Below, piece by piece: positions 11,401 to 20,144 of a stretch of DNA of 20,889 nucleotides. The stretch covers positions 1-20,889 of the forward strand of contig JAJJLU010004004.1 of assembly GCA_023807065.1 (NCBI GenBank), in the 5' to 3' direction. The translations under genes were made by a program, and so were the position numbers. This stretch comes from Isotricha intestinalis. Its lineage: Eukaryota > Ciliophora > Litostomatea > Vestibuliferida > Isotrichidae. How positions within the stretch are numbered: position 1 is the stretch's first letter; the number at the start of each line of letters is the position of its first letter. The notes below the pieces were generated by a model that searched no databases, was not told the DNA's origin, and saw nothing but the letters and a program-made list of their open reading frames with translations.

Positions 11401-12533
11401 TTTATGAATACACTAGTTCTATAAATGTTACTTTTTCTTTTGATAATTCTGTTTATGATGGTGGAATGCCTATTTTATATTATAATATATATTTAGATAA
11501 TAATAAAGACAGTCAAAATGCTATTTCTTCTGTTTCTCAAAGTAATAAAAGTGAAGTTACTGATTTAAATTTGGGAACTCAATATAAATTAAGTATTAAT
11601 GATGAAAATATTGTTGATGAAGGAGAAATTTCTGATGAAATTACTTTTACTTTTGCTAATCTCCCAAGTGTTCCTCAAAATATAGCAATTACTAATAGTA
11701 ATAATTATTTAATTATTTTTATATTTCCTGGAATGCTCCTTCTTCTTCTAATGATGATAATAATATTGTTTCTGGAAATGCTTTTTCAGTTGTATTTTCT
11801 GGAAGTGATTTAGATTTTGATGTTACTAATGGAATTACTCAATTAATTCAATATGAATTTAAAGTCAGTGATATTAATTCTGAAAATAGAGAATGTGATT
11901 TTAGTAATTCTGCAATTTTTTACGCTGCTTCTGTTCTTTTTGTTGTTCAGTTTCTGGTATAAATTTAGAAAATTATAGTAGAAATCAAATTAAAGTTTTA
12001 TGGAGTTATACTTCTTCAGGAAGTGAATCAAATATTTTTTATTGTATTATTTATATAGAAGATGATAATTATAGTAATAAATTCTATATCACTGATAAAA
12101 CATATTATATTATAAGTAATTTAACTTATGGTGAAACATATTCAGTAAAAATTAATTATGTAAATGTAGTTGGAAAAAGTAGTAATAGTTTAAATAAGAG
12201 TATTACAATTTCATATTATCCAGATCCATCTGAAAATATGCAAATAACTTCAATAATTGAAAATGATAGTGATATTACTTATTGTGATGTAACTTTTATT
12301 TGGGAATTTCAGAATATAAATTCAGAAGAAAATAAAAGCATAAGTGGTTATTCAACAAGTGTATTTTTCATTAATTCAGATGGTTCAATTGATACAAATG
12401 AAATTGTATTATACGAACAAATTAATAATTCAGCTTTAACATTTTTTGTAATCATTTAAATTATGATATTTTCACTGAACCAAAAAACGAAAAAAATTCA
12501 GATTTGATTAAAATAAGAAATGAAATTACCTAA
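5444..12533 (+). CDS. Giant FN3 / PA14 / filamin-like mosaic protein, frame-interrupted
   Basis: This is a very large, probably surface or secreted adhesion-type protein of about 2,360 residues when frames are joined. Domains in order: an N-terminal beta-rich part; an FN3 domain (about 5755-6065) with LTWNPTNDNGG, its Trp written TGA; a GLRGKYYNN motif (about 6440) like the start of PA14; filamin-like repeats (6680-7600) with SGTYKMYIYINKKEIKSSPF; a clear PA14 domain (7760-8235) from GLIGYYYQNVDF through VIWEGFLKP to IIPKYNLYS; two filamin-like repeats (8270-8900); a second, weaker PA14 (9200-9690) with RLFIDD; then about ten FN3 domains in tandem (9700-12533). PA14 often binds carbohydrate; that role is inferred. 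No clear signal peptide was seen at the chosen start. Many in-frame TGA and TAA codons fall at Trp- or Gln-compatible sites. Separate one-base frame breaks occur, for example near 5636, 6190, 6790, 10355, 11715 and 12445. It ends at TAA 12531-12533. Confidence 0.85.
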
Positions 12534-12652
12534 ATTTATTAGTATTTATGATTCTAAAAAAATATTAATTAGATATTTTTATATAAAAAAATATAAGTAA
12601 AGTAAATTATTTTTTATAATATTTTTATTAATTTAATTAATAAAATATAATA

Positions 12653-15573
12653 TTATTGAAACAAAGACATAACTTATTTTCCAACTTCTTGATTAAGATT
12701 TTTATTTTTGCATTTTACGATAAGTCCCAAATGATTAGGTTCTATCGTAGCATAAACTAATGCAGCTTCTCCTTTATAATTTGCACTTGAAATAGCTTCA
12801 TTGTTGATAATTTCAACAGCAGCGAAATTTCCTTTAGATTTAATTATTTCATGAAAAGCTTGAGGAGAAGAAATATTAATATTTAAATCATATGAATCTT
12901 CTTCTGCAAAACTTTCTCAAATAGGTCTTAAATAATTTGGTAAGGAGAATATTGTGATGAAATATTTATAGTATTTGTATTAGAATTTCCAGTTAAACTT
13001 GAAAAAAGATCATTATTATTATTATTAATTGGATTGTTATGAGTTAATCCAACAAATAAATTCATATTATTATTATTATTATTATTATTTGTATTATTAT
13101 TATTATTTGAATTATTATTAGTTCCTCCAAATATATCACTAAGTAAATCTAATGAATTTGTTTGGTGTGTTTATGAGGTTGAATAAAATTATCATTTCCA
13201 CCTAAACCTAATAAATCACCTTGATTAGAACTTTTTAAGTTATTATTATTATTATTATTTTTATTAATATTTCCAGTTACATTCATTCCACTGAACTAAC
13301 CTCCACTGTTATTACTATTACTATTATTTTTACTTTCAAACAAATTATTATTATTATTATTACTATTACTTGTATTTCAAGTAGAATCATTAGTTAAACC
13401 TCCAAATAATTCACTCATTAATTTTTTCTTTTCTCTAGTATTTGGAGGATATTTTTCTTCTTGTTTCTTAGCATAAGAACTATTACTAGAACTATAATAA
13501 TTTCCACTACTCGAATTTCCTGAAACTGCAACATAATGGGAATTTTTATTAGTATTTCCACTTTGTGTAATTCCAGCATTAGTATTACTAACAGAAGTAG
13601 TATTTAAAACCTTAGGTTTTTCTGATTGAGAAGTTTTCTCCTCTTTATAACCTTCAGTTCCCCATTTTTGTGCTCCTGTGACTTTAAGTTCTTTTCTAGT
13701 ATTTGTAGATAAATTATTCCCTTTTGATTCATATAATGTATTAAAGTTTCCTCCCTCACCAAGCATTGATGACACATTATCAGGAGTGTCTTATGGTCCC
13801 ACATTCAATTGAACTGAATCATAATTGAAACTCTCATATAATCTATCTGAAATATTTTCATCATAAGTTTTTCCTTTGCTCTTGATTGAACAAATGTATT
13901 TAAAAATGCTAAAGAAGTATCTAATTCAAATTCATCGTTTATTTTTGTAAATTGGTTTTTTCTATTACTACATTTTTACTCTGGATTCTTTTATATTCTA
14001 AACATCTTTGCTGAATTTCTGGGTTTTTGTCATGATAATATTTTTCGATTATTTCTTTCATATAATCTAAAGAAATGAAATTTAAATTTGAATGAATTTT
14101 TGTAATTGCTGAAATTAATAAACATTTCTTCATTTCATCATCATAAGTTTTATTAAGTAAATAAGTTAACATTTCTAATATCTGTTTTATTTTATTTTGG
14201 TCATTAAAATATAATTTCTTTGAATATTCTCCTGTTACCCAAGCTATAATTTACTAAAGAATCTGGTGAAGTTGCATAATTTTAAATTGTAAATTTTTTA
14301 AATTCTTCGATATCATCAGTTTCTCTTTACCATTCATTTATTATTTTAATTAATTTTGAAAGATTATTATCTGTTATCATTTCACCAAAATTAACAAATA
14401 ATTCATTCATTACCTTAATAAACCACGATTTTGAAGGAGCAAATCTTTCAGTTAATTCAGTATTTTAGTTAAAATATCTTTTTACTAACATTTTCTAAAG
14501 TTGTATGTTTTAAATAATTCATCATTTCATCAACAATAACTTCAACATTTTTTAAATTGGTCCTTTTATACAATAATTCAAAAGTATTTTTTTTAAAGTT
14601 TCATCATTTTCTTCCAAACAATAATAACTTGTTGATGAGTCATAACATAATTAAGATTAATTTGAATAATAAAAGTCAATCCATTAATTAGGATTATCAG
14701 AAAATAAAATTCTAGAAATTGTATTAGATGCTAATTCAATTAAGTGTTGATTAGGATAAATAGTACAAATAGTTTTTAAGCATTGATAAATAATAGCATA
14801 ACCAATATTAATTCCACTATCATCAGCTCTTCTTAAACATTGTCCAATAATTTCATGCATTTTTTCACAATAACTTTGAGCATCTCTTCCTAAAATTGAT
14901 AATATTTCCAAAATAATAACTTGAATCCATGATGCAGGAAATCTATGATAATCATAATCTCTAGGTAATTTATGTTCAATAACTTGTTTTAAAATAACAA
15001 TTAATGGAGTGACTAAATCCTTATATTTATCAGGTTCTTTCATAGAGGAAGTGTTGCAGCCATAACAGAAAATCACATAATAATCTTCTCATTCTTTCAT
15101 CACAATCAGGAACAGAATTTTTATCAACTTGATAAAATGTATATAAACACATAACAGCTTTTTTTCTTATTTGTTCACATTTATGATCTAATAACTTTAA
15201 AATAGGTTCTGTTAAAGCTTGCATTATTGTTGGATTTGAAAATTTAATCACAGTTATCAAAGCCATTCATACTTAGACCCAATTTAATGATTGAATATCT
15301 TTCTGGAGAGAAGTTACTAATAATATTAAAAATTCACTTTCTTCATTTAATAAAAGAGAACATGCTGAATATCCTACTCTTTTATTTAAATAATTTTTAT
15401 CCTAAAGCAAGTATTCTTTCATTTTTTTTGGAATTGTTGAACTTTCTTTTCATTTTTAGAATTTCACTCTCTTTTAATGTTATTTTATCCTCCTCTTGCT
15501 TTGAATGACTATCACCTATTGATTTTATTGAATCTCACATCTCTTTTGATAAATGTGTTCCTGAACTATGCAT
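12653..15573 (-). CDS. AP4E1: AP-4 adaptor complex epsilon subunit, frame-interrupted
   Basis: This is the large subunit of the AP-4 coat adaptor, which sorts cargo at the trans-Golgi network. ATG at 15571-15573 gives MHSSGTHLSKEM, then TGA, then DSIKSIGDSHSKQEED, close to the epsilon N-terminus. The adaptin trunk continues with KRVGYSACSLLLNEE, IRKKAVMCLYTFYQ, LPRDYDYHRFPASWIQV, LRRADDSGINIGYAI, TERFAPSKSWFI, AWVTGEYS and IQQRCLEYK. The hinge carries AQKWG and LMSELFGG, both typical of epsilon, then a long Asn-rich part. The ear (about 12674-12935) contains PI-TGA-ESFAEED. About 30 residues of the N-terminal trunk appear missing near 15418. At least ten one-base frame breaks occur, several in A or T runs. 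In-frame TAA at 14282-14284 aligns with a Gln in animal epsilon as I recall it. The stop is TAA 12674, or 12653 if that one is read as Gln. Confidence 0.9.
13065..13122 (-). repeat. AAT triplet repeat encoding poly-Asn in the AP-4 epsilon hinge
   Basis: Nearly uninterrupted ATT (plus) / AAT (minus) triplets encode Asn runs between the LFGG motif and the ear. Shorter runs of the same kind lie near 13010-13026, 13240-13262 and 13345-13365. Such runs are common in AT-rich protist genomes and are prone to slippage. Confidence 0.85.
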
Positions 15574-15731
15574 TTTTTTAATAATAATAAATGAAATTAA
15601 AGGTTTATTTTTATTTAATTAATGATATTATTTTTTGAAAGATTGTTTGTAAAATAATTTAATTTTATAAAAATGTTTGTTATTTCCACAAAATATTTCA
15701 AAAAAAAAAATTTTTTATTGTAATTAAATTT

Positions 15732-16351
15732 TTAATAATTAATATTATCAACGAATATTTTATAATGTTCTTTCATTTTCATTAACAAAACTCCACCACA
15801 TTATACCATATGAGCTGCAACAGTACTTTTAACTCCATTATAATTACATATACATCCCCTATTAATGAATTCGTCTCTTAAATATTCTGTCTCAAAATAT
15901 CCACGTGTAACTGTATTATATCCATCTTTTCTAAGCCACCAACAAATTCCGTTTTCAAAATAAAGATAGAATCTAGTTTTTTCTCCTCTTCTTTCTCCTG
16001 ATTTTCTTTCATATTCAAAATCTGTATATCCTCATATATTACATTTTAATATATATTTTTGAGCTTTTTTTAATCTATTTTCTTCATTCAAATGCTTTTT
16101 TTCTTCTTCTTTTTTTTTAAATTCATCAATTTGAATATAAATACAATTCGTATTATTTTCTTTTTTTAATATTTCTTGAATTTCAAATTCTTTTTCATCT
16201 TCAAAATCAACTTTTCCATCATCTGATATAAAAACATAATCATTTTCTATATTTTGAGTTTTCCTGAATTCATTTAATTTCAATGAAGGAATAATCTTTT
16301 TCTTTTTTTTTCAAATGTTGTTTTATTTATTAAAGATATTTTTTCAGCCAT
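15732..16351 (-). CDS. Unknown ~206-residue protein, coiled-coil middle and aromatic C-terminal domain
   Basis: I do not recognise the family. ATG at 16349-16351 gives MAEKISLINKTTFEKK; the reading must shift by one base in a run of nine A's near 16305 to continue as IIPSLKLNEFRKTQ. An acidic part follows (DDGKVDFEDEKEFEIQE), then a Lys/Glu-rich, coiled-coil-like stretch (EFKKKEEEKKHLNEENR). The C-terminal part is compact and aromatic: RFYLYFENGICWWLRKDGY, RGYFETEYLRDEF, RGCICNYNGVK. The in-frame TGA at 16032-16034 (KCNI-TGA-GYTDFEYER) and TAA at 15801-15803 (AHMV-TAA-CGGVLLM) read sensibly as Trp and Gln. Translation ends at TAA 15732-15734. It lies 160 bases upstream of AP-4 epsilon on the same strand and divergent from the 704-residue ORF. 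Confidence 0.6.
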
Positions 16352-16551
16352 TTGACGATAATATATTAATATTTATTCATTATTTATTAATCTAAGCTCA
16401 ATTAAGTCTTATGTATTGAGGATTGGCCCAATCTTCATATCCTCCCTCAACCAACCCAACCATGAGGGTTATCCCATATTTCTCTTAAATCTTTTTAATT
16501 TTTTTTTTATTATAAATTCTATTTTTTGGGAAAAAAATTATTTTATATAAC
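16352..16551. promoter_or_regulatory. Divergent intergenic region with GC-rich palindromic island
   Basis: The region separates two divergently oriented genes, so it probably holds both promoters. Within very AT-rich flanks, about 16411-16475 is strikingly GC-richer. It contains GATTGG, C, CCAATC (16421-16433), an inverted pair of CCAAT-box-like elements whose arms extend to nine bases with one mismatch (16418-16436). GAGGAT/ATCCTC (16418-16423 and 16439-16444) and CCCTCA/TGAGGG (16444-16449 and 16463-16468) are further inverted pairs. Poly-T and AT-rich sequence precedes the plus-strand ATG. A regulatory role is inferred only from position and symmetry. Confidence 0.4.
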
Positions 16552-18666
16552 ATGACTGATTTTATACTAGCCTTTGAAGAATGTCTTAATTCAAATTTTT
16601 CTTGTGATGATATCCTCCTTAAATTACAAAATTTATCTAGCTATTCAATAAATCAAAAAATTGGAGAAGCTGAGGTAATTAATAAATTTATGGAATTTTC
16701 AACTAAGCATTTCCTTAATGAATTATTGTCAGTCGAAATTAATATCAAAGATGGTAATTTTATTGCTCAAAGTAAGGATTTATTTAATATAAGTCATATG
16801 ATAATTACTAATAAAGAAAAATATAAGAATAATATTAACTATGAAAAAATAGAATTATTTTATCATACTTTTTTTTTTAGTGAATTTTCAGACGAAAATG
16901 AAACTAATGATTTTACATTTTTTTATAAATTATCAGATGATTATACAGATGCAAAAAAAGTTGAAATATATTTATTTAATATTGGTCTTATTATTTTAAG
17001 TGAAGAAATAGATTTCAAATCAAAATTAATTGAAGCTTTGTTTTCTAAAGATACACCAGATTTTCTTACTAACATTATTTTAATTTGCTTTGAATATATT
17101 AGATATAAGAAACAAGATATTTCATATTTCATACAATTTTGTACTCCATATCTAAATCATTTTAATCTTTATTATTTATCTCAAATCCTAAATAAAGATT
17201 GTAATTATAAATCATATGATATTAGAAATCTTTATTATTTACATTTTGAAAAAAATATTAATAATTTAACCAAATATAATATCATAGATGAAGAATCAAA
17301 AGTAAATTATATTAAAATTGAGAAAAATGAAGTAATAGATACTATAAATACAAGCAAAGAAGAAATCGAAAAATATTTCAATATTCCCAATCTTCAAGAA
17401 ATGAAAGATTTATATTTTGTAATAAAAGATAATATTAAAGAAAATAATGAGAAATTTTTAAATATATTTAAATTAAAGGATGGTCAAATGAAATATAAAA
17501 TTGTTTATGATAAATTAGAAATAAATGATGAAACCCTAAATGTATTTTCTTTTATATATCTTTTAAAATTTAATCAAATCCAGAAAATTGATGAACATTT
17601 TTTTCAAATATATAATAAAGGAAATTTAAAAATTGAAATATTTTCAAATTTATTATCAAAATATATGATAAAAATAAATCAATTTTTAGAAGGGAAATTA
17701 AAAAATGAAGAAAAAAAGATGTTATTTCAAAATTCAGGATTTTATCAATTCAAAAATGAATGTATATTCTTAATGAATATAGATGAGGAAGAGTTAAAAT
17801 TATTTTATCTTAAAAATGGATTAAATCAAGTTAATATAACTTCATTGAATAAAGATAATAATTTTATGACCTTTCAAATTTGTCAATCTGAAAAATCATC
17901 AACTGATGAATATAATTATTTTTATCAAGATAATGATATTGATGACGAACTTTTATATACTTTTGGAAATTATTCTTTTGAAAATGATTTAAGATGTTAT
18001 ATAAAACATTTCATTAATAATAATACGAAAATATATGAATTACCTCGTCTATATTTTTTATTAAATTATTGCATTCCATTACCAAATAATGAATATAAAT
18101 TTATTACTAATGTTAGAAGTAAAATTAAAGAGAATAGTTCATATGGATATTGTGAATTAGATTTTGTTTTAAAAAACGAGTCAAATGATGATATAATAAT
18201 TGAATTTGATAATCCACCATATCGACAAAAATTAATGATGAATTTTCCTAAAGAATTAAAGGAAGATAACAATCAAAAGATTATTTTAAAAAAAAACTCA
18301 ATTATTTTTTTTGAATTTAAATCCACATTTCCTCAATTTAACTGGGAAGATAAATTTAATCTTTTTTTTAAAAAAGTGGAAAAATTTCTTGAAATATATA
18401 AAAGCAGAGGAGTATATGAGAAAGAATATATTCAACTATTTTTTGTTTATGATAGTATGCCAGAAATATATTATTTAAAGTATATGAAATCTTATATTAA
18501 TGAGCATTTTGGGCTTATGTTTGCTAACTTTGAATTTGGAATTTTTTATTTTTCAAAAGGAATTAATATCTTAACTAATCAAATAATACAAAAGCAATTA
18601 TCTGATATGCAAACAACAATAAAAGAAATGCAAAAACAAATAAAAGAATTGGAAAAGAAAAAATAA
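16552..18666 (+). CDS. 704-residue protein with PD-(D/E)xK nuclease-like signature and C-terminal coiled coil
   Basis: This is the only long intact reading frame in the window. ATG at 16552 gives MTDFILAFEECLNSN and the stop is TAA at 18664-18666. The first 450 or so residues are helical-looking and unrecognised. The C-terminal third carries YGYCELDFVLKN (Asp537), then NSIIFFEFKS (Glu588, Lys590). This is the spacing and hydrophobic context of a PD-(D/E)xK restriction-endonuclease-like core (D...ExK). A helix-rich part follows, and the last 27 or so residues (QKQLSDMQTTIKEMQKQIKE) form a probable coiled coil. All of about 28 Gln are CAA/CAG and the single Trp is TGG, unlike neighbouring genes. 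There is no frame break despite a run of ten T's near 16868. Nuclease activity is a hypothesis. Similar architecture could be a non-catalytic or transposon-derived protein family. Confidence 0.85.
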   Translation: MTDFILAFEECLNSNFSCDDILLKLQNLSSYSINQKIGEAEVINKFMEFSTKHFLNELLSVEINIKDGNFIAQSKDLFNISHMIITNKEKYKNNINYEKIELFYHTFFFSEFSDENETNDFTFFYKLSDDYTDAKKVEIYLFNIGLIILSEEIDFKSKLIEALFSKDTPDFLTNIILICFEYIRYKKQDISYFIQFCTPYLNHFNLYYLSQILNKDCNYKSYDIRNLYYLHFEKNINNLTKYNIIDEESKVNYIKIEKNEVIDTINTSKEEIEKYFNIPNLQEMKDLYFVIKDNIKENNEKFLNIFKLKDGQMKYKIVYDKLEINDETLNVFSFIYLLKFNQIQKIDEHFFQIYNKGNLKIEIFSNLLSKYMIKINQFLEGKLKNEEKKMLFQNSGFYQFKNECIFLMNIDEEELKLFYLKNGLNQVNITSLNKDNNFMTFQICQSEKSSTDEYNYFYQDNDIDDELLYTFGNYSFENDLRCYIKHFINNNTKIYELPRLYFLLNYCIPLPNNEYKFITNVRSKIKENSSYGYCELDFVLKNESNDDIIIEFDNPPYRQKLMMNFPKELKEDNNQKIILKKNSIIFFEFKSTFPQFNWEDKFNLFFKKVEKFLEIYKSRGVYEKEYIQLFFVYDSMPEIYYLKYMKSYINEHFGLMFANFEFGIFYFSKGINILTNQIIQKQLSDMQTTIKEMQKQIKELEKKK

Positions 18667-18739
18667 TTAATATATTTGCTTAACTAAAATTAACAAATTG
18701 CAATTTTTAAATTATTTTTTTTTAAATTTAATTTTAAAT

Positions 18740-19350
18740 TTGAATTATATAAAATTACAAGATTTAAATCATCAAAAATTATTAAATTTCAAAATTATGA
18801 AGAATCAGAAATATATTATTATAATAGTATAATATGAAGAGGATCTTTAAAAGAATATATTAAAAATATTATTAAAGAAGAAAATGCAAGAACAATTTTT
18901 AAGCTATCATTAAACAACAAACTCAATAATTACTTACATTATGAATGTGAAATATATCTAAGAGACATAAAACCAGAAGATATAATCTATTAAAAAAGAA
19001 GATATTTCTAAAATTATTAGATTTTGGTTTAAATTTAGATTCATTTGAATCAAAAAGTTATATGTAAAATTGTGGTATTTTAATTTATTGAGCTCCTATT
19101 AAATAATATCTCTTATAGTAAAATTGTTGATATTTTGGTTATTTTATATATATCATTATATAATGAAAAAACTCATTATATACTATTGGTTTAATGATAA
19201 GATAATTAAAAGTATTATTTCAGGGAAATTACTTTTTTTTAATTAATTTTCATGTGAAAAAGATTCTTAAATAAATTACCAAAAAAGAGCCTTCATTTTT
19301 ATGAAGAACTGAATTAAATTATACTATTAAATTTTTATAATCCTTAATGA
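18740..19350 (+). pseudogene. Degenerate protein kinase domain
   Basis: Kinase-like pieces occur in the right order but in changing frames. There is a hinge-like NYEESEIYYY, then RGSLKEYIKNIIKEENAR, then HYECEIYLRDIKPEDI at about 18938-18990, then LDFGLNLDSFESKSYM at about 19018-19066. CGILIY-TGA-AP (about 19070-19095) and YSKIVDI then YISLYNEKTH (about 19115-19180) follow. The catalytic HRD reads LRD, and the usual metal-binding Asn after KPE is Asp, although DFG is intact. The DxWSxG segment is lost. The ATP-binding loop and lysine were not found upstream. With frame breaks near 18900, 18990 and 19130 plus lost catalytic residues, this looks like a pseudogene or a pseudokinase remnant. An Asn-rich reading near 19570-19650 may be its decayed tail. 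Confidence 0.65.
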
Positions 19351-19359
19351 TTTAATGAA

Positions 19360-20144
19360 TTTAAAGATAAAATGAAAATTTTGTTTTATTCTTTTTTATT
19401 CATTAAAAGTCAAGATAAATGTCTTGAATATATATTAAATGATTATGAAAATAAAATTATTTTAATAAATTGAGGATATTAAATTTAAAGAAAGAAGAAA
19501 TTAAATTTTCAAAATCTTTCATTGAAAAAAATAAGATACTACCTATTCTACAAATAAAATAATATAAAAAAACAATAGTAATAATAATAAAAATAATTAT
19601 AACTATCATCCTCCTATCATAAATAATTCAAATATAATTATTAAGTCAAAATAATTTTTTCTAAAAAGAGTATAATAATAAAAGTAAAATATCTCAATCA
19701 AATAGATAATTATAAATGATAATATAAAAATAGAGATAAATGAAATATTCAAGAACCTATAAAAGTAGTTCAAATAGTTTACTTTAAATTAATTTTATTA
19801 AAAAAAAAAGAAAAAAATGACATGAATTATTATAATAATAATTAAGTTAATGAAATACTTTTTAAAACAAATTTTAATTAATTTTTCTTTTTTAATTTTA
19901 ATTGAATTTTGGAAATTGATATTATTTTTGAGAATTAATTTTTTTAATCAAAGTCTAATCTCATTCAATTTTAAATTAAATATTTTAAATAGGGAAAAAT
20001 AATAAAAAAATGAAAAAAAAGAAATTAAAATTTATTTTACTCCCTCATAATTTTAATTTTTTTAAATAAGTTTAAAAGATTTAAATTTAAAACAAAAAAA
20101 ATTAAATTCTTTTTAAAGTCTAAATAATTAATTGAATCTTAAAA
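19360..20144. other. AT-rich stretch without a clear gene
   Basis: No convincing gene is seen. Short pieces such as EIKFSKSFIEKNKILPILQ (about 19495-19555) and an Asn-rich reading (about 19570-19650) may belong to the decayed kinase gene upstream. From about 19680 the sequence is low-complexity A/T with poly-A and poly-T runs on both strands. It lies between the 3' end of the kinase remnant and the 3' end of the minus-strand gene. Confidence 0.5.

Noticed and set aside
5444..15573. Euplotes-type code or +1 frameshifting (TGA as Cys, shifts at AAA-TAA)
   Set aside because: TGA falls at FN3 core Trp sites rather than Cys sites, and the frame changes go in both directions without a consistent AAA-TAA or AAA-TAG context.
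12653..15573. Short introns as the cause of the frame breaks
   Set aside because: Conserved protein resumes within one or two bases at most breaks, leaving no room for an intron, and no GT...AG insertions were seen at them.
16411..16475. tRNA or snRNA gene in the GC-rich island
   Set aside because: There is no T-loop GGTTCGAATCC-like block, no cloverleaf arrangement and no recognisable U-snRNA motif.
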